64,000 nt of DNA from Ornithodoros turicata (lineage: Eukaryota; Arthropoda; Arachnida; Ixodida; Argasidae), in assembly GCF_037126465.1 (NCBI RefSeq), contig NC_088205.1:27449482-27513481 (forward strand). The letters are read 5' to 3'. Position 1 is the stretch's first letter, and the number at the start of each line of letters is the position of its first letter. Under the pieces are notes generated by a model. It saw nothing but the letters and a program-made list of their open reading frames with translations, was not told where the DNA came from and did no database searches. Both the position numbers and the translations under genes were made by a program. Positions 53,555 through 64,000 of the stretch are shown piece after piece.

Positions 53555-56500
53555 ATGTCTTCGAGTTCGGGAACACGTTGTAATGTTCCTGGCTGTAAAA
53601 AATCGTCTGGTGCGAACCCAGAATTGACATTTCACGGGGCCAAGGACAGAGACACGAAACGAAAGTGGGAAGCAGCAATCGCCGGCAGTCTTCCTGTCGT
53701 GGCAGAGGAACTGCATGTTCGGCACGTTTGTTCCTCGCATTTTGCCGACGAGGCGTACGTGGAATCGGACTTATTGCAGTTCCGTATGGGACTGTCAGCC
53801 AAACGAAAGAGACTAAAGCCCGATGCTGTGCCCACATTGTTCGATGAGCAAATGGAAACCACCGACGTGCCGGATGAGCAGGTAAGCATTTGTTTTCGAT
53901 TCATTTCGAATGAAGCCCTACAAAATTGTGGTGTAGTGATATAATAGCTCACGAAGTGCCTCCATGTAGGCGATCGGGATCTAGGTGACTCAATGTAAAC
54001 ACACTACACTCGGAGTGTAATCACGTACAATAAAGGGGAGAGTATATCCTACCAGATGTCGGTTGTGCTGTTCGGCGTATATAACAAAAAGTACGTACGG
54101 AAGTACATTTTTTCACGCTCTATCCGCCGATTTCAGCCATTTGTTTCTGCAAATGCGCGCCAGAAAAAGTACACATGAAACACCGCGACCGGCAGTGATG
54201 TACCAGACACTCCTAGCCCCCACCAGCACCCTACGTATTTTTTTTGGCGACATCCCTCTATAACTTGCATTATTCAGATTCACTGTTTCTCCTGTGTCTT
54301 TCTTTGCTCATGTAACCCAGCATTTTTGTGAACTAGCAACGTCATTTTTGTGAGCTAGTGAGAGCAAAGGAGGCAGCTTTCCAACAGAATAACAATTAGG
54401 CATTACAGTTTTATGCATCATGTCCCACATCAGGTGCTCAATTTCTGTCACAGGTGGAGAGAAGCGGCTTGATGGAATCTGCTTCAGGTGGTGAGTACAA
54501 GAAACTTCCATTAGGGAAGTCCGTGTTGTACGGTTAATGAAATGTGAATTCTGATTTACACTGAATGTTCATGTTGTGAAACCGGCAGCGTATGCAGGAG
54601 TATCAGCCTCTACAAGTGGTGCAAGTGGGAGTTCAGTTCTGCAGCACATGACAGCCACATCATCAGAGGATGGTATGCTTTCCAGTTCACCTATCACAGC
54701 TCAAACAATAAGACTGTAAATTATGTACCAAAAAAGAACTGTAAAAACAGACATGGTGGTGGCAGAGTTTTGCCTGAGGGTGACACTCTAGCATCTTACA
54801 ATATAGGGTACACATATTTTCCAAGGTGGATGCAAATAGTCCACCACCCATCTAGCAAGTCACGTTTTGCACTCAGTCCGATGAGAAAATGTGCCACACC
54901 TGAAACTTGTGTCCAGCACTAAGTGTAGCTGAGCCTATAGCTATGCAGCTTGTCTCAAGAAAATACAGTAATCAATAATGTACCCATGATGACAATATTC
55001 ATACTATACAATATATACTACAATACATATACTGACAATATATATATACTGTGTGTTTGCTTAATTTTTTAAGTTCTCGTCCTGGATGAGCTGCCCCTTC
55101 AGCCTTTGGTTCCATACCAGAGTGTCAGCCAATATGGCTTTTTGTACACTTTGGTGCCACAGAAACAACGCTTGAAGGGTGGAAAGACGGCAAATAAGAA
55201 ATCACAGACAGCTGTTCCCACTGTAACACTTGGTAATTATGCTTCAAAATGTATTGTGCTTCACAAATATGTTTGTGTTTCTTATGCAGTGTAACTATAC
55301 GTAATGAATACTTTGGTTGCTTCCGTCATATTGCCCAACTGGTCAGGTGGAGAATTCCGTCATGAGTATATGAAGTTATAAGCCAAAACACTGTTGCACT
55401 TATTATAAAGAAGCAGTAGTGACATTGAACCAAATTAACTGCTGTGTAAGCTTTCAAAGAACTTTGTGAGAAACATGAGCTCAACGTGCATTCGTTTCAT
55501 CCTTTTTTAACCATGTATGTTTTTCACTTGTGTGTATGCAGCCACTCAAACAGGCATCCTCATGCCAAGCAGAGGAACTCAGACAGCTGTAACCTTCCCA
55601 CCCACTGGTGCACTCTCCTTTACATCCTCACAAGTTGCAGCAGAGTGTCCAGAAACCAGTGGAGACAAAGGCGCAGCTGTTTCTTTAGCAGAGGCTTTGC
55701 TGCCACATGATGACGCAGCACAGCTTTGTGTTGTCCCACTGGAGCATGCTAGTCTTTCGACGTCACCGCCTGGTGGCCGTACCTCTACTCCAGTGCCTGT
55801 GGACTTAGACACGACGGATGTGTCCACATGGTATGGGCAGTATTTTCTTTTTCAACATGTATTCAGCTTTGTTGTTATTTCTGGGAACTTTGTTTGGATT
55901 GGTGTACATAAAAATGACACTGTGGCATTTTCTCAGCAGAGATGAAAAGTGCTTGTGATGAAGGCAAATTAATCTGTTTCACTTGTGCGTGCAGCCCACC
56001 CGACCCAAAGGATATGACATTCCAGTTGTCTGAAACCGCAGAAAGCTCAGACACTGAAGAGTAAGCTTGAGATCATGAGGTAAATAGAAACTTTGAGAAT
56101 TTGTTTTCTTTTCTTGCAGTGAAGGAGACAAGATGTTGCAACCACGAGGGCTTTCAAAATCTCGTGGGCATCAAACGTAAGTGAAATATTTTGAAATATT
56201 TCTCAAAGCTTGTTCAAGACGCTGGTAGCATAATAATCTAAGAATTAAAAAATTTGGTTGGCTTTCCAGACCAAATCCAGATGAGCGATTTTTCCTGGTG
56301 GCAGAATCCAGTTTGAAAGAGCTGCTAACCCAGTGCCCCTATTGTGGGACCGATGATGTTGACATCAACACCACAACAAGGGGGACATGCTTGAAAGCTG
56401 TCATGCGTTGCAAGTGTGGGAGGGAACGGTCTTGGCACAGCCAACCTTGGCTGGGGGGCCGACCACTGGGGAACGTCCTGGTCTGCTCTGCAATCCTCTT

Positions 56501-59500
56501 CTCAGCTGTGACATCTCAAAAGCGTTTAGGATGTTTGAGCTTATGAAGATGGCAACACTTACAATGTCTCAGTACTTTCGAACGCAGAAGGAGCACCTCT
56601 TTCCTGCTGTGAATGATGTGAGTCCTGTGACGTGACGTGTGACTTTGCTGTGACATGCCACACAGAGTGGGATAAAAGGGGCACGTGATATGTTTGCGTT
56701 GAGTGTATGGCCCTGATTTTTCCTGCTGCTTAGATTATTGGCTGTGCCTTGAGTTCCCTCAGCAAACAGTCAAAGTAAAAAGTAGAAAGAACAACTATTT
56801 TTCTGTGATTGTGCTATGATCGTATAGTAAGAACCTCCTTTGGAGGTGCTTCAATCAATTGCAAATGCAATGCTGTAGGGCAGGCAGTCTAGTACGGTTT
56901 TGGCTTTACCACTATTTCTCTGACAATCATGGGTCATCTACCATGTGTACCCAGGGTTCCTCAATTTGCACTCATCCGAAAATGTTTTTAGGTCTACCTC
57001 ATGAGACAAGCAGAGATCCTTGACCAGCTTCGGCCACTGCCCCTGACCCTTGCCGGGGATGGCAGGTGCGACTCACCCGGCCACACTGCATTGTATGGCA
57101 CCTACACGCTTCTGGAGACTGCAGCCAACCGTATCGTGCACTTCGAGTTGGTTAAGGTACCTCAAGTTGTTTTGTGGACACCAGAAAAGTTTTGTGACAA
57201 AAGTTATCATGGATAAAAAAGCACCTACAATAGAAGAGCTTGGTCATGTTACATTCTAATTTGGGAATTCAAAAGTGACTCGCTTTTGCCTAATTGTCTA
57301 ATGTGAAGTGTGGATACAGCAGGCTGTAGTAGGACGAGACTAAAGTGCCCCCAGGCAAAACTTAGAATGCACATATGAAATGCTACATTCAGTGACCATC
57401 ACTTATTGTAGTGCAATAGCATGGACGACAGGAAAGACTGTCTATAAATCAAGCTTAGTCAAAACGATTAATTACTATCTATTACAGAGTATTCACTCGT
57501 AATGAAATTACTCACAAATTGCTTGGAAAAATTAATAAATTACTTGCCGCATTACTCACAAAAGTATCTCATTAATAGTATGGCAATTCGTTTAGTGCCT
57601 CACATACAATGTCTGACCCTGACCTTTCCTCCTATGCAGTCTACTGAGGTCAGCAGCAGCAATGCAATGGAAGCCTATGGTCTACTGAAATGCCTCGCCT
57701 TTCTCGAGGTACATGACATGACTGTGGACACCTTGGTCACTGACCGCCATTCTGGCATCAAAGCCATGCTAAGGTGACTGTGTCCACACATAACGCACAT
57801 ATTTGATGTGTGGCATGTTGTCAAAGGTGAGTGGAGCAATTTTCTGGAGGGGGTTTTATGTCACACGTGATAACATCCAACAGTAGTCAAGAAAAAGCTC
57901 TTGGGTCTCAGTCGCTCAACGAAACACCAAGTTGTGCAGCTCTGGATTGATAGCTTGACGAGACATGCATATTGGTGTCCGCGTACAAGCGGGGATGATG
58001 GGGACCTATGTCTTGCAAAGTGGGTGTCAGCAGTTAACCACATTGTTGACATCCATGAGCACGACAACCCGTTGTACCAGATTTGCTACCACGGCGCACT
58101 TTCTGAACCACGACAATGGCTCAGAGAAGGTAAACGCTGACATTTTGCAGTTTGTAAAACATTATATACAGAGTAGCGAAGTAATAAAAGTTTTCCTTAC
58201 TGACACTTATGGGTGAAATACACCACAAATTCAAAAATCTTACAACAAAATTAACACAATTGAAAACAGAAAAAAAAAATATGTTGCACACCTTATACTG
58301 CAGCCTCATTCCCATTCTCTGATCCACGATCTCGGTGGAGGTAAGATCTTGAGTATTATTTATCTCTTATTCTTTACGCAGTAAATTCTTTCTTCTGCCT
58401 TCAGCAAGGGGACAAGAGAGAACAATTGGTTTAAAATTTACTAAAATGAAATGTGAACATAGGCACACACAATGATCCTTCCTTGCATCAAGTAATTATT
58501 GTGAGTACTGCGTGCCAATAAGGATAAACTTTTATATGTGGCTCTCCTGTATTCATATTAATGTATCGGTAGTTGTTATTGAAAGCCCTTAACTTTACAC
58601 GATTCACAGAAATCTCGTAGAAGTGATGATTTTTTGCAGACCACAGGCGAATTTCCCCATTCATTATCATTAACTTATTTGTTGTTGTTGTTGCAGACCA
58701 CACGTTTTGTTGTGGTATTGCAAATAATTTTACTTTTTTTAAATTATGTAACCTAGAATTCTTTGCTGTGCCCTATGGAATGTGTCATTCTCACCAAACA
58801 ATTAAAGAAAAAGCAGTTGCAACAGAGCAAGTAGAGATGATCTACAACCCCTGCCCATGCGTGCAAGAGCACCTCATAGCTATTGATCAGGCAGGCATGG
58901 GCCTGTCTGACTGCCTACCTGCTTGGCTGGAAGCCATGGTTGGTGGGTGTTTTTGCATCTCTCTGGCATAAGCAAAGGTGTTAAAAATGCGAAATTGAAA
59001 TACCAAATACATGAGCACAGCAGATGCATGGCACTATGCCTGGAGAATAGTGTCAAGGAGTTTTAGTATCTGAGAGATAACTAGATTCTTTTCTGTTGAG
59101 AAACTGTTTGTCTATCAGTTGTGAACTTTTATACGCACTAAGAAATCCAGCACATGCCCCTTTTTTTATTTCTTTTTTGCCTGTAGACAACTGCAGATTA
59201 TCAGTTTGTCGTTCGCAGTATATTTGAAATTATCACTGCAGAAACGTAGGGGCTGTAACCTTTCAGTGTACATGATGAACATTTCAAGCACCTGACAACA
59301 CACAATTGTAGACACAGAGACGTACAGGCGAGTCCAGGACATCCTGTTGTCACCTGCACTCCTGAAGGATATCCCATTCCTGTCCTCACAAGAGCAGACA
59401 TATGGATTGGAGGCCTTTCACAGTGTCCTCATCCACTTCCTGCCGAAGTCCTACGCTTTTTCTGACGAGGGGATGGTGGCTAGGTATGAAGCGTATGGAC

Positions 59501-60567
59501 CCACGAGTTAGGAGCCAAGTCCAGCACGGTGACAAAGGGTATCATAAGAATGTAATGTACTCCACTTGTAGGACACAGTTGGCGATCATCCACTTCAACG
59601 AGAATGCAGATCGTGTCCAGTTGGAGAGGGAAGGCGCGAAGCAGTACCGTCTCAAGGCATTGAAGGTTAAGAAGACGTGGGTGGCTGTACCTCTGAAGGA
59701 GAGTGCTAGCTATGGTATGTGCTGGTTGCATGCATCATGAATGAATCTATGTTGCAGTCGTTGAGTTTTAGTTTTATTTATTTGCCAACAAATTACCACA
59801 CTGCCCAGTTACACCAACGCTGGGTAACTTTGAACCGAGATCAAGGGTTGCTAAAACGTAAAGTTAACACACAATTCTTTCTTTACAAATGCTAGATGGT
59901 CATGTGATGAACGTTTCAGTGACAATGACTCTTTTTAGTGATGAACAGTTATGTGTTAAATTCAAGTTAAGGGACCAGAGATCTTGGTTGAAATGGAAAT
60001 TGACGTTGGTGAAACCGTGCCTTCGCAACTTTCAGACAAGTAAGATAGGAGTAATATGGGAAAGGAACCTTCCTGAAATCCACTGTACATGTTACAAATA
60101 TTGAGTCCCACAGTGAGATCAAATATTCAAATCTAGTATTAATGTGAGATCATTGGGCAAGGAATATCCCTCTGTCCATAAACACTTTGCTTCACCATTA
60201 CCTATTTTTGAATTATTCAGCTGTGAGTGTCTCATCAAACATCCCGTTCAATGGGGAGCAGGGAATTTTCAGTGCATTGATCAGATAGTTTTCGTGCCAA
60301 CTCCCATCTTCTTATTGGATAGGTTATGCATCAGCCTTGATTGCTGAGGTGCTGACACGCATTCAGGAGCACAGAAGGGAGTCTGGAGCTGTGGCAACTC
60401 TGCCAACGCGGTCATCAACATATGGTGAGAGGCCAAGCCTTACAGAAGCAGTCGTGAAGCATCAGGCAAGGTTTGTGCACACTTTTCCTACCATATATTG
60501 CTCACATAATGTCATGGCTTGATGTTGTTATATATTGTGAATTTTTATTTTTAGGTTCCAGAAATGA
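53555..60567 (+). pseudogene. THAP-domain Kolobok-type transposase, 15 exons, two lesions
   Basis: Exons: 53555-53881, 54454-54490, 54589-54672, 55074-55232, 55542-55830, 55995-56060, 56120-56176, 56270-56617, 56992-57156, 57640-57826, 57884-58129, 59312-59483, 59572-59714, 60335-60470, 60555-60567. Exon 1 is a THAP finger (CNVPGC, KRKWEAAIAG, VCSSHF, AVPTLF). After a low-complexity linker come CPYCGTDD/CKCGRERSW, then the presumed catalytic residues in LAGDGRCDSPGH, LVTDRHSGIK and YGLEAFHSVLIHF; FDVWHVVK and IIHFNENADR are further family motifs. Junction phases all agree except exon 8, which is one base short (frame change near 56510). Exon 10 has an in-frame TGA at 57775-57777. It ends HQARFQK. 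The family is known to cut and paste at TTAA. Confidence 0.8.
59803..60021 (-). mobile_element. Harbinger-like MITE copy inside the transposase intron
   Basis: A 219-base inverted, diverged copy of the MITE at 21865-22083. It shares GATCAAGGGTTGCTAAAA and GACGTTGGTGAAACCGTGCC. It lies wholly within the intron between exons 13 and 14. Confidence 0.65.
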
Positions 60568-61064
60568 GGCTCCCACCTGCATCACACACTGAACATTGAA
60601 ACTAAGCTAAAAAAAGGCCCTTTTCAGGGCCACCACAAGGTTTATGCAGAGACAAGCGTTGCGTTATGAACCCACCAAAGTGCACATTATTGTTTTTGGT
60701 CCAGCTGCATACACTTTTCTGAATTGTGCTGCTGATTCAAATGAACTGTTTTTTTTTAAATTCCTTCTGTGGCTATTAATAGCATCTAACCATATGCGCA
60801 CCTGTGTGACTTTTATTGGAATTCCAGTTACAATTTCAGCGCACAGAGGACACACTAAGGATTCAAGAATATGGTGGTACCGGGCTCCGATATGCATATG
60901 ATGGTAAGTTTTTTTATCTTTGTCTTAAATTTGTGTTTTTACTTTTTTCAGCACATCGAGCTCGCACTGCTCGTATGGAAGAAAAGAACCTGTTACCATC
61001 CTGTCAACATGAACCATAATGCCAGCTCCCTACATAGCAACTGAAAATATAGCAAGAATGAGGA

Positions 61065-61070
61065 AATAAA
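61065..61070 (+). promoter_or_regulatory. polyadenylation signal of the transposase
   Basis: AATAAA about 500 bases after the stop. Two further possible 3' exons with GT-AG signals (60842-60903 and 60950-61020) lie between, so the 3' UTR may be spliced. Confidence 0.45.
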
Positions 61071-61564
61071 ATGTACTAAATACAATCAGTTCTTGTTCGA
61101 AATGTTTAATATATGTATCAGGTTCAGAAAGCTTCCATATACACAGAACTGTGGCAATACACACACCGGCAATAACTCTACCCTCCATTTAGAAATAAAG
61201 CATAAATCCAGGCTAAAGGAAAAAAAAGCATAAGTTTTTTTTTTCTTTGTAAACATAGGTGAAAAACATCGTACAAAAGAAACCTCGCTATGGTGAAGCT
61301 GGATAGACTATTCAAAATGTGTATTGCACCAGTACTTGTCCTCATTGTGGTTTGTACTTCCAAATGATTCTCAATGAAAATTGTTTACACATTCCAGTAT
61401 GCGACCTAAGTCTGTACACTGCTCTTGAAGTGAAACAAAGGGTCTAAACCTTCGGAACTGTGCATGCACATATATGACGTACAGTATGACCTGCTCAATA
61501 ATTTGTGACTTCGCTCTGCAACATTTCTTCACCATATGTGGTTATGGAAAGCAAACATCATGGA

Positions 61565-61870
61565 GGTGAAAGATGGAAGTCACTGAAAAGGTTAGCCAGG
61601 CTGTAGGACCCAAACCCACATCTTCTGGATTACTGTGATTGGTTTGTCCCTTCAGATGACGCACCCTGGAAGTCGCTGAGAAGGCATGTTACCTCAATTG
61701 GTAGAGCCCTGGACCGGTAATCCAGAAGATGTGGGTTCGAGTCCTACAGCCTGGCTAACCTTTTCAGTGACTTCCATCTTTCATCGTTAATTTCTTAGGC
61801 AACTTGAGGCCTTTTATGTGATTGTCCCTTCTATGTTGTTCCAGCCTCAGAACATCAGTTCTCTCTTGAT
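61565..61870. mobile_element. pair of tRNA-SINE copies in inverted orientation
   Basis: A minus-oriented copy (about 61565-61640: GATGGAAGTCACTGAAAAGG, TTAGCCAGGCTGTAGGACCC) directly abuts a plus-oriented copy (about 61655-61870: CTCAATTGGTAGAGCCCTGG, GGGTTCGAGTCCTACAGCC, and the full CTTAGGCAA...CAGCCTCAGAACATCAG tail). Together they can fold into a long hairpin. They lie between the two genes of the Kolobok-type transposon. Confidence 0.75.
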
Positions 61871-62658
61871 CATGGAGGTTTTGATTGTGTATACAGTTAC
61901 ATCTTCTAATAGCAAAGCACCGTACATGAACATGCGCAAACAACAATGACACTGATGAGTCCTAAAATGAGAGCGTCTATAATTAAAGCTCTAACGTGCC
62001 CAGAAATTATATTTAAAGCGAGCGACATGCTCGCCAAACTTCTTCCGAGAGACTTCTGGCCAAAGTAACACCTATTTATTTCGGAACGAATCCACCGCGT
62101 GACCGACCTCCACGAACTCCAAAGCCCAAAAAAAAAAAACCCCAAAAACCTCAACTCCAACTTCGTTCTCCTCTCATCGTCTCTCCTCGTCGTCTTCCTT
62201 CACAACAGTTCCTACACACTGCCCCCCCCCCTAAGAAATGTCATTTCTTCACACTTCAAGTTTATATAAAAGTTCACCACATCGGACGATAGTTGACCCG
62301 TTGGGCAGCTTAACTTCGAACGCCCGTGATTTCTGGTCCCTTCCTGGCAGGCATCGCGAAATCCTTCCTGTTGTCCACCTTTGCCTCGGTCTGCAGTCGA
62401 CCGCTACTTTTCAGCTACTTCACTAAGAAACAGGTGCAGCTAGTGAAGCAGTACCTGTTTCTTCAGTAAGAAACAGGTAATGCTTCCACTAGCAGCTCCA
62501 GTTCCTTGGTGAGGTAGCTCAAAAGTAGCACTCGTTTTAGACAAAACCTCTGGACACGTTAATTAGAGCAAACACCCTGCTGCACGAGTTGAATTTGAAA
62601 GGTGTTATGAAAAGTGAAGTATGTTACAATATATGACACATGGGATATATGCCTGGTG
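61871..62658. other. spacer between the two convergent transposon genes, no gene seen
   Basis: It contains an A-run and C-run microsatellite (62125-62235) and short mirrored CTTCACTAAGAAACAGGT / ACCTGTTTCTTCAGTAAG blocks at 62420-62480. No coding signal was recognised. Confidence 0.5.
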
Positions 62659-63456
62659 TTACTCGTAGTATCCCGTATATGAAACTGACAGGAACAACGT
62701 CCTGATTCTTCGAACAGCACATCCTGGAATCTGCCTTCGGTTTCTTATTCCAAGGTATCCATGAATCCATGTTGTGAACGCGCAATACGCGCTGTATCGG
62801 AGACGTCTGTGTGAAACAATAATAAAGGAGACAAAATATTGATTTGCTTGACTAAGAGCAGCAAACTTTTAGTAACACACATCCATGTGCTCGAAACGAA
62901 AGTGGCACGAAATCACGACATTTACGACGTATGAGAAGTTTTAGACACAGTACCTATTGTCAGATGGCTCGAGAACACGCATGCGACGGTCATCACGGCA
63001 AAACACTGGAGCATAGACAACCAGGAGCTCCCTCCGCAGACAAATGTCATTGAAGAGTGGGTGATCGGTGATACAATTGACCCCGGCACCCTCACAGACA
63101 GCCGACACCCGATCAACAGAACTGCAGCACCGGCGTTCATCGGGTTCCACTGGACTGCAGCGAGTGCAGAGGCATCTGTCATTTCCAAGTGGACAAATGT
63201 CAAAATGCTTAACAGTGCACAACCATCATGAGATATGATATGATCGGGATATGGCGTACCCGAAAGTGTCGTCGCTATCGGACGGCTCGCTTTCACTGGC
63301 TGCACCTTCACCTGCAGCACGACCTGCAGCAGGGTCAAGTGGTAGAGGGTCTGTGGAATAAGGGTCGTCGTCGAGCACAATTTCTTCGGAGCTGTAGTCC
63401 TCAGAATCGCTTGGAAGCGACGCGACGTCACTTTCGTATTCCGACGATTCCGACAT
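62659..63456 (-). pseudogene. P2X7 'ballast'-domain zinc protein carried by the transposon
   Basis: Two exons on the minus strand: 62954-63456 and 62659-62806, joined at aatag/gtactg and cacacag/acgtct. Together they are 651 bases, an exact multiple of three. The N-terminus is acidic and Ser-rich (MSESSEYESDVASLPSDSED). After an in-frame TGA (63226-63228) comes the Cys-rich core: CPLGNDRCLCTRC, RRCCSSVDRV and CITDHPLFNDICL. The second exon gives LRYSAYCAFTTWIHGYLG and IPGCAVRRIRTLF. This order (C..C, CC, CITxHPxF, YRxF..WxxGYLG, IPxCAVxxIRxxF) is the zinc-binding ballast domain of the P2X7 C-terminus, also found as stand-alone multicopy genes in invertebrates. Its role in a transposon is unknown. 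The stop makes this copy a pseudogene unless a short intron removes it. Confidence 0.8.
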
Positions 63457-63753
63457 TACGCTTGGTGTCTGCTGGCCGCCTCGCATCCAGATGCCCCGCG
63501 GCCCCACCGATCAGCTGTGCGGGAAGAAGCGCTCTCATTGGCGCTGTTGAGCGTGACGTTATCAAGGCGTTGTGGAGAGACGGTGGAGAGGGACCTCATT
63601 ATGCGTCGTCTGCTCTCTCGATGTATTTCATTAGATTGCTCAGCATATACGCGACCTATTCACTTGGGGTTTTCGCTGCCCTTGTCAGAGGGCACTGAGA
63701 AATATTGTGGTACTGAAGTTTCGGAATCGACCGAGATGGATGCGATAGTCCCT

Positions 63754-64000
63754 TTAAAACTAACGCTCTTAAAACCGAAGCGGATTGGGTGCACGGTCGA
63801 GCTTCTAGAAATCTTGAAAAGAAAAACAAGGACTCTCACAAACGTCAAACTCCCTCCGAGTCACGAAAACGAGTGTTTCAAGTATAGCGTGCTGGCACTC
63901 TTACATCCTTTGAGGAACAAGCCAAACGATTATGGCAGATACCGCAAATACATGAATCCTTCAAATCCAGAGACACGCGTAACGTACTGGCCGCCCTGCT
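63754..64000 (+). pseudogene. polB-type gene, continuation after the transposon (runs off the window)
   Basis: The frame resumes after TTAA (63754-63757) and is open to the window end. It includes LTLLKPKRIG and the motif NECFKYSVLALLHPL followed by DYGRYRKYMN. That ECFxxSVLAxLHP signature occurs in the linker just upstream of the endonuclease and DNA polymerase B domains in Polinton-like and related polB polyproteins. The polymerase catalytic core should lie to the right of the window. The exact frame agreement with 53220 supports both halves being one former gene. Confidence 0.7.

Larger units (their letters stand above)
53225..63753 (+). mobile_element. complete Kolobok-type DNA transposon, 10.5 kb, TTAA target
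   Basis: TTAA at 53221-53224 and 63754-63757 flanks a body with perfect 14-base inverted ends AGGGACTATCGCAT. It carries a THAP-domain transposase (plus strand, 15 exons) and, near the right end on the minus strand, a P2X7-ballast-domain gene. The THAP N-terminus, TTAA duplication and GDGR / TDRH / EAFHS motifs point to the Kolobok superfamily. piggyBac also uses TTAA, but its transposase has no THAP domain and its ends start CCY. Older MITE and SINE copies sit inside its introns. The transposase shows two lesions, so this copy is probably immobile now. Confidence 0.85.

Noticed and set aside
58768..58971. Extra exon of the transposase in the 1.2-kb intron between exons 11 and 12
   Set aside because: Exons 11 and 12 join in phase and match family order without it; the open frame lacks related motifs.
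53225..63753. Classification as piggyBac because of TTAA
   Set aside because: The termini start AGGG, not CCY, and the transposase has an N-terminal THAP finger with Kolobok-like GDGR/TDRH/EAFHS motifs.
1..64000. CRISPR arrays, bacterial operons, ribosomal RNA genes
   Set aside because: No evenly spaced repeats with spacers, no rRNA signatures; the spliced genes and SINEs show eukaryotic DNA.

Overview
The window is eukaryotic nuclear DNA, most likely from an ixodid tick or a close chelicerate. It has spliced genes with GT-AG introns, AATAAA signals, several tRNA-derived SINE families of tick type, and nested transposons of many classes. The only ordinary host gene recognised is the 3' end of a TRAM1-like gene (translocon-associated membrane protein). 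Its three terminal exons lie at 1-104, 927-1096 and 13350-13459, and the last intron of 12.25 kb is filled with MITEs, SINEs and a large foldback element.

From 13.5 to 25 kb there are only repeats and relics: a 5'-truncated LINE (about 16460-19631, minus), a frameshifted THAP-domain fragment (20640-20925), a Harbinger-like MITE, a hAT-like MITE with an 8-bp target duplication, and a tRNA-SINE. From 25.2 to 40.8 kb a small TA-flanked MITE (ends at 25245 and 40830) has been opened by two LINEs. LINE A (25418-35907, RNase H type, 14-bp target duplication) was in turn split near its ORF2 end by a complete LTR retrotransposon (25842-30939, 251-bp LTRs, 5-bp target duplication). LINE B (about 36075-40640) has tandem 282-bp 5' monomers and a 2A-like motif in ORF1.

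From about 41 kb to the right edge the sequence is an old Maverick/Polinton (adintovirus-like) element: packaging ATPase, small basic membrane-active-type protein, retroviral-type integrase with chromodomain, minor and major capsid proteins, a pVI-like protein, an adenain-type protease, and the beginning of a polB-type gene. Most of these genes carry stops or frameshifts, so the copy is a fossil. Between protease and polB lie accessory genes I do not recognise. One is a minus-strand gene with two alternative homologous Cys-rich 3' ends. Another is a plus-strand gene for a single-pass membrane protein whose ATG is created by splicing.

The polB gene is interrupted at 53221-63757 by a complete 10.5-kb DNA transposon flanked by TTAA. 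It carries a 15-exon THAP-domain transposase of Kolobok type and, in opposite orientation, a two-exon gene with the zinc-binding 'ballast' domain known from the P2X7 receptor C-terminus. The two polB halves are in the same frame if the transposon and one TTAA are ignored, which dates the insertion after the viral one. Short TTAA-flanked MITEs with AGGG termini at 3267-4069 and 5822-6198 look like non-autonomous relatives.
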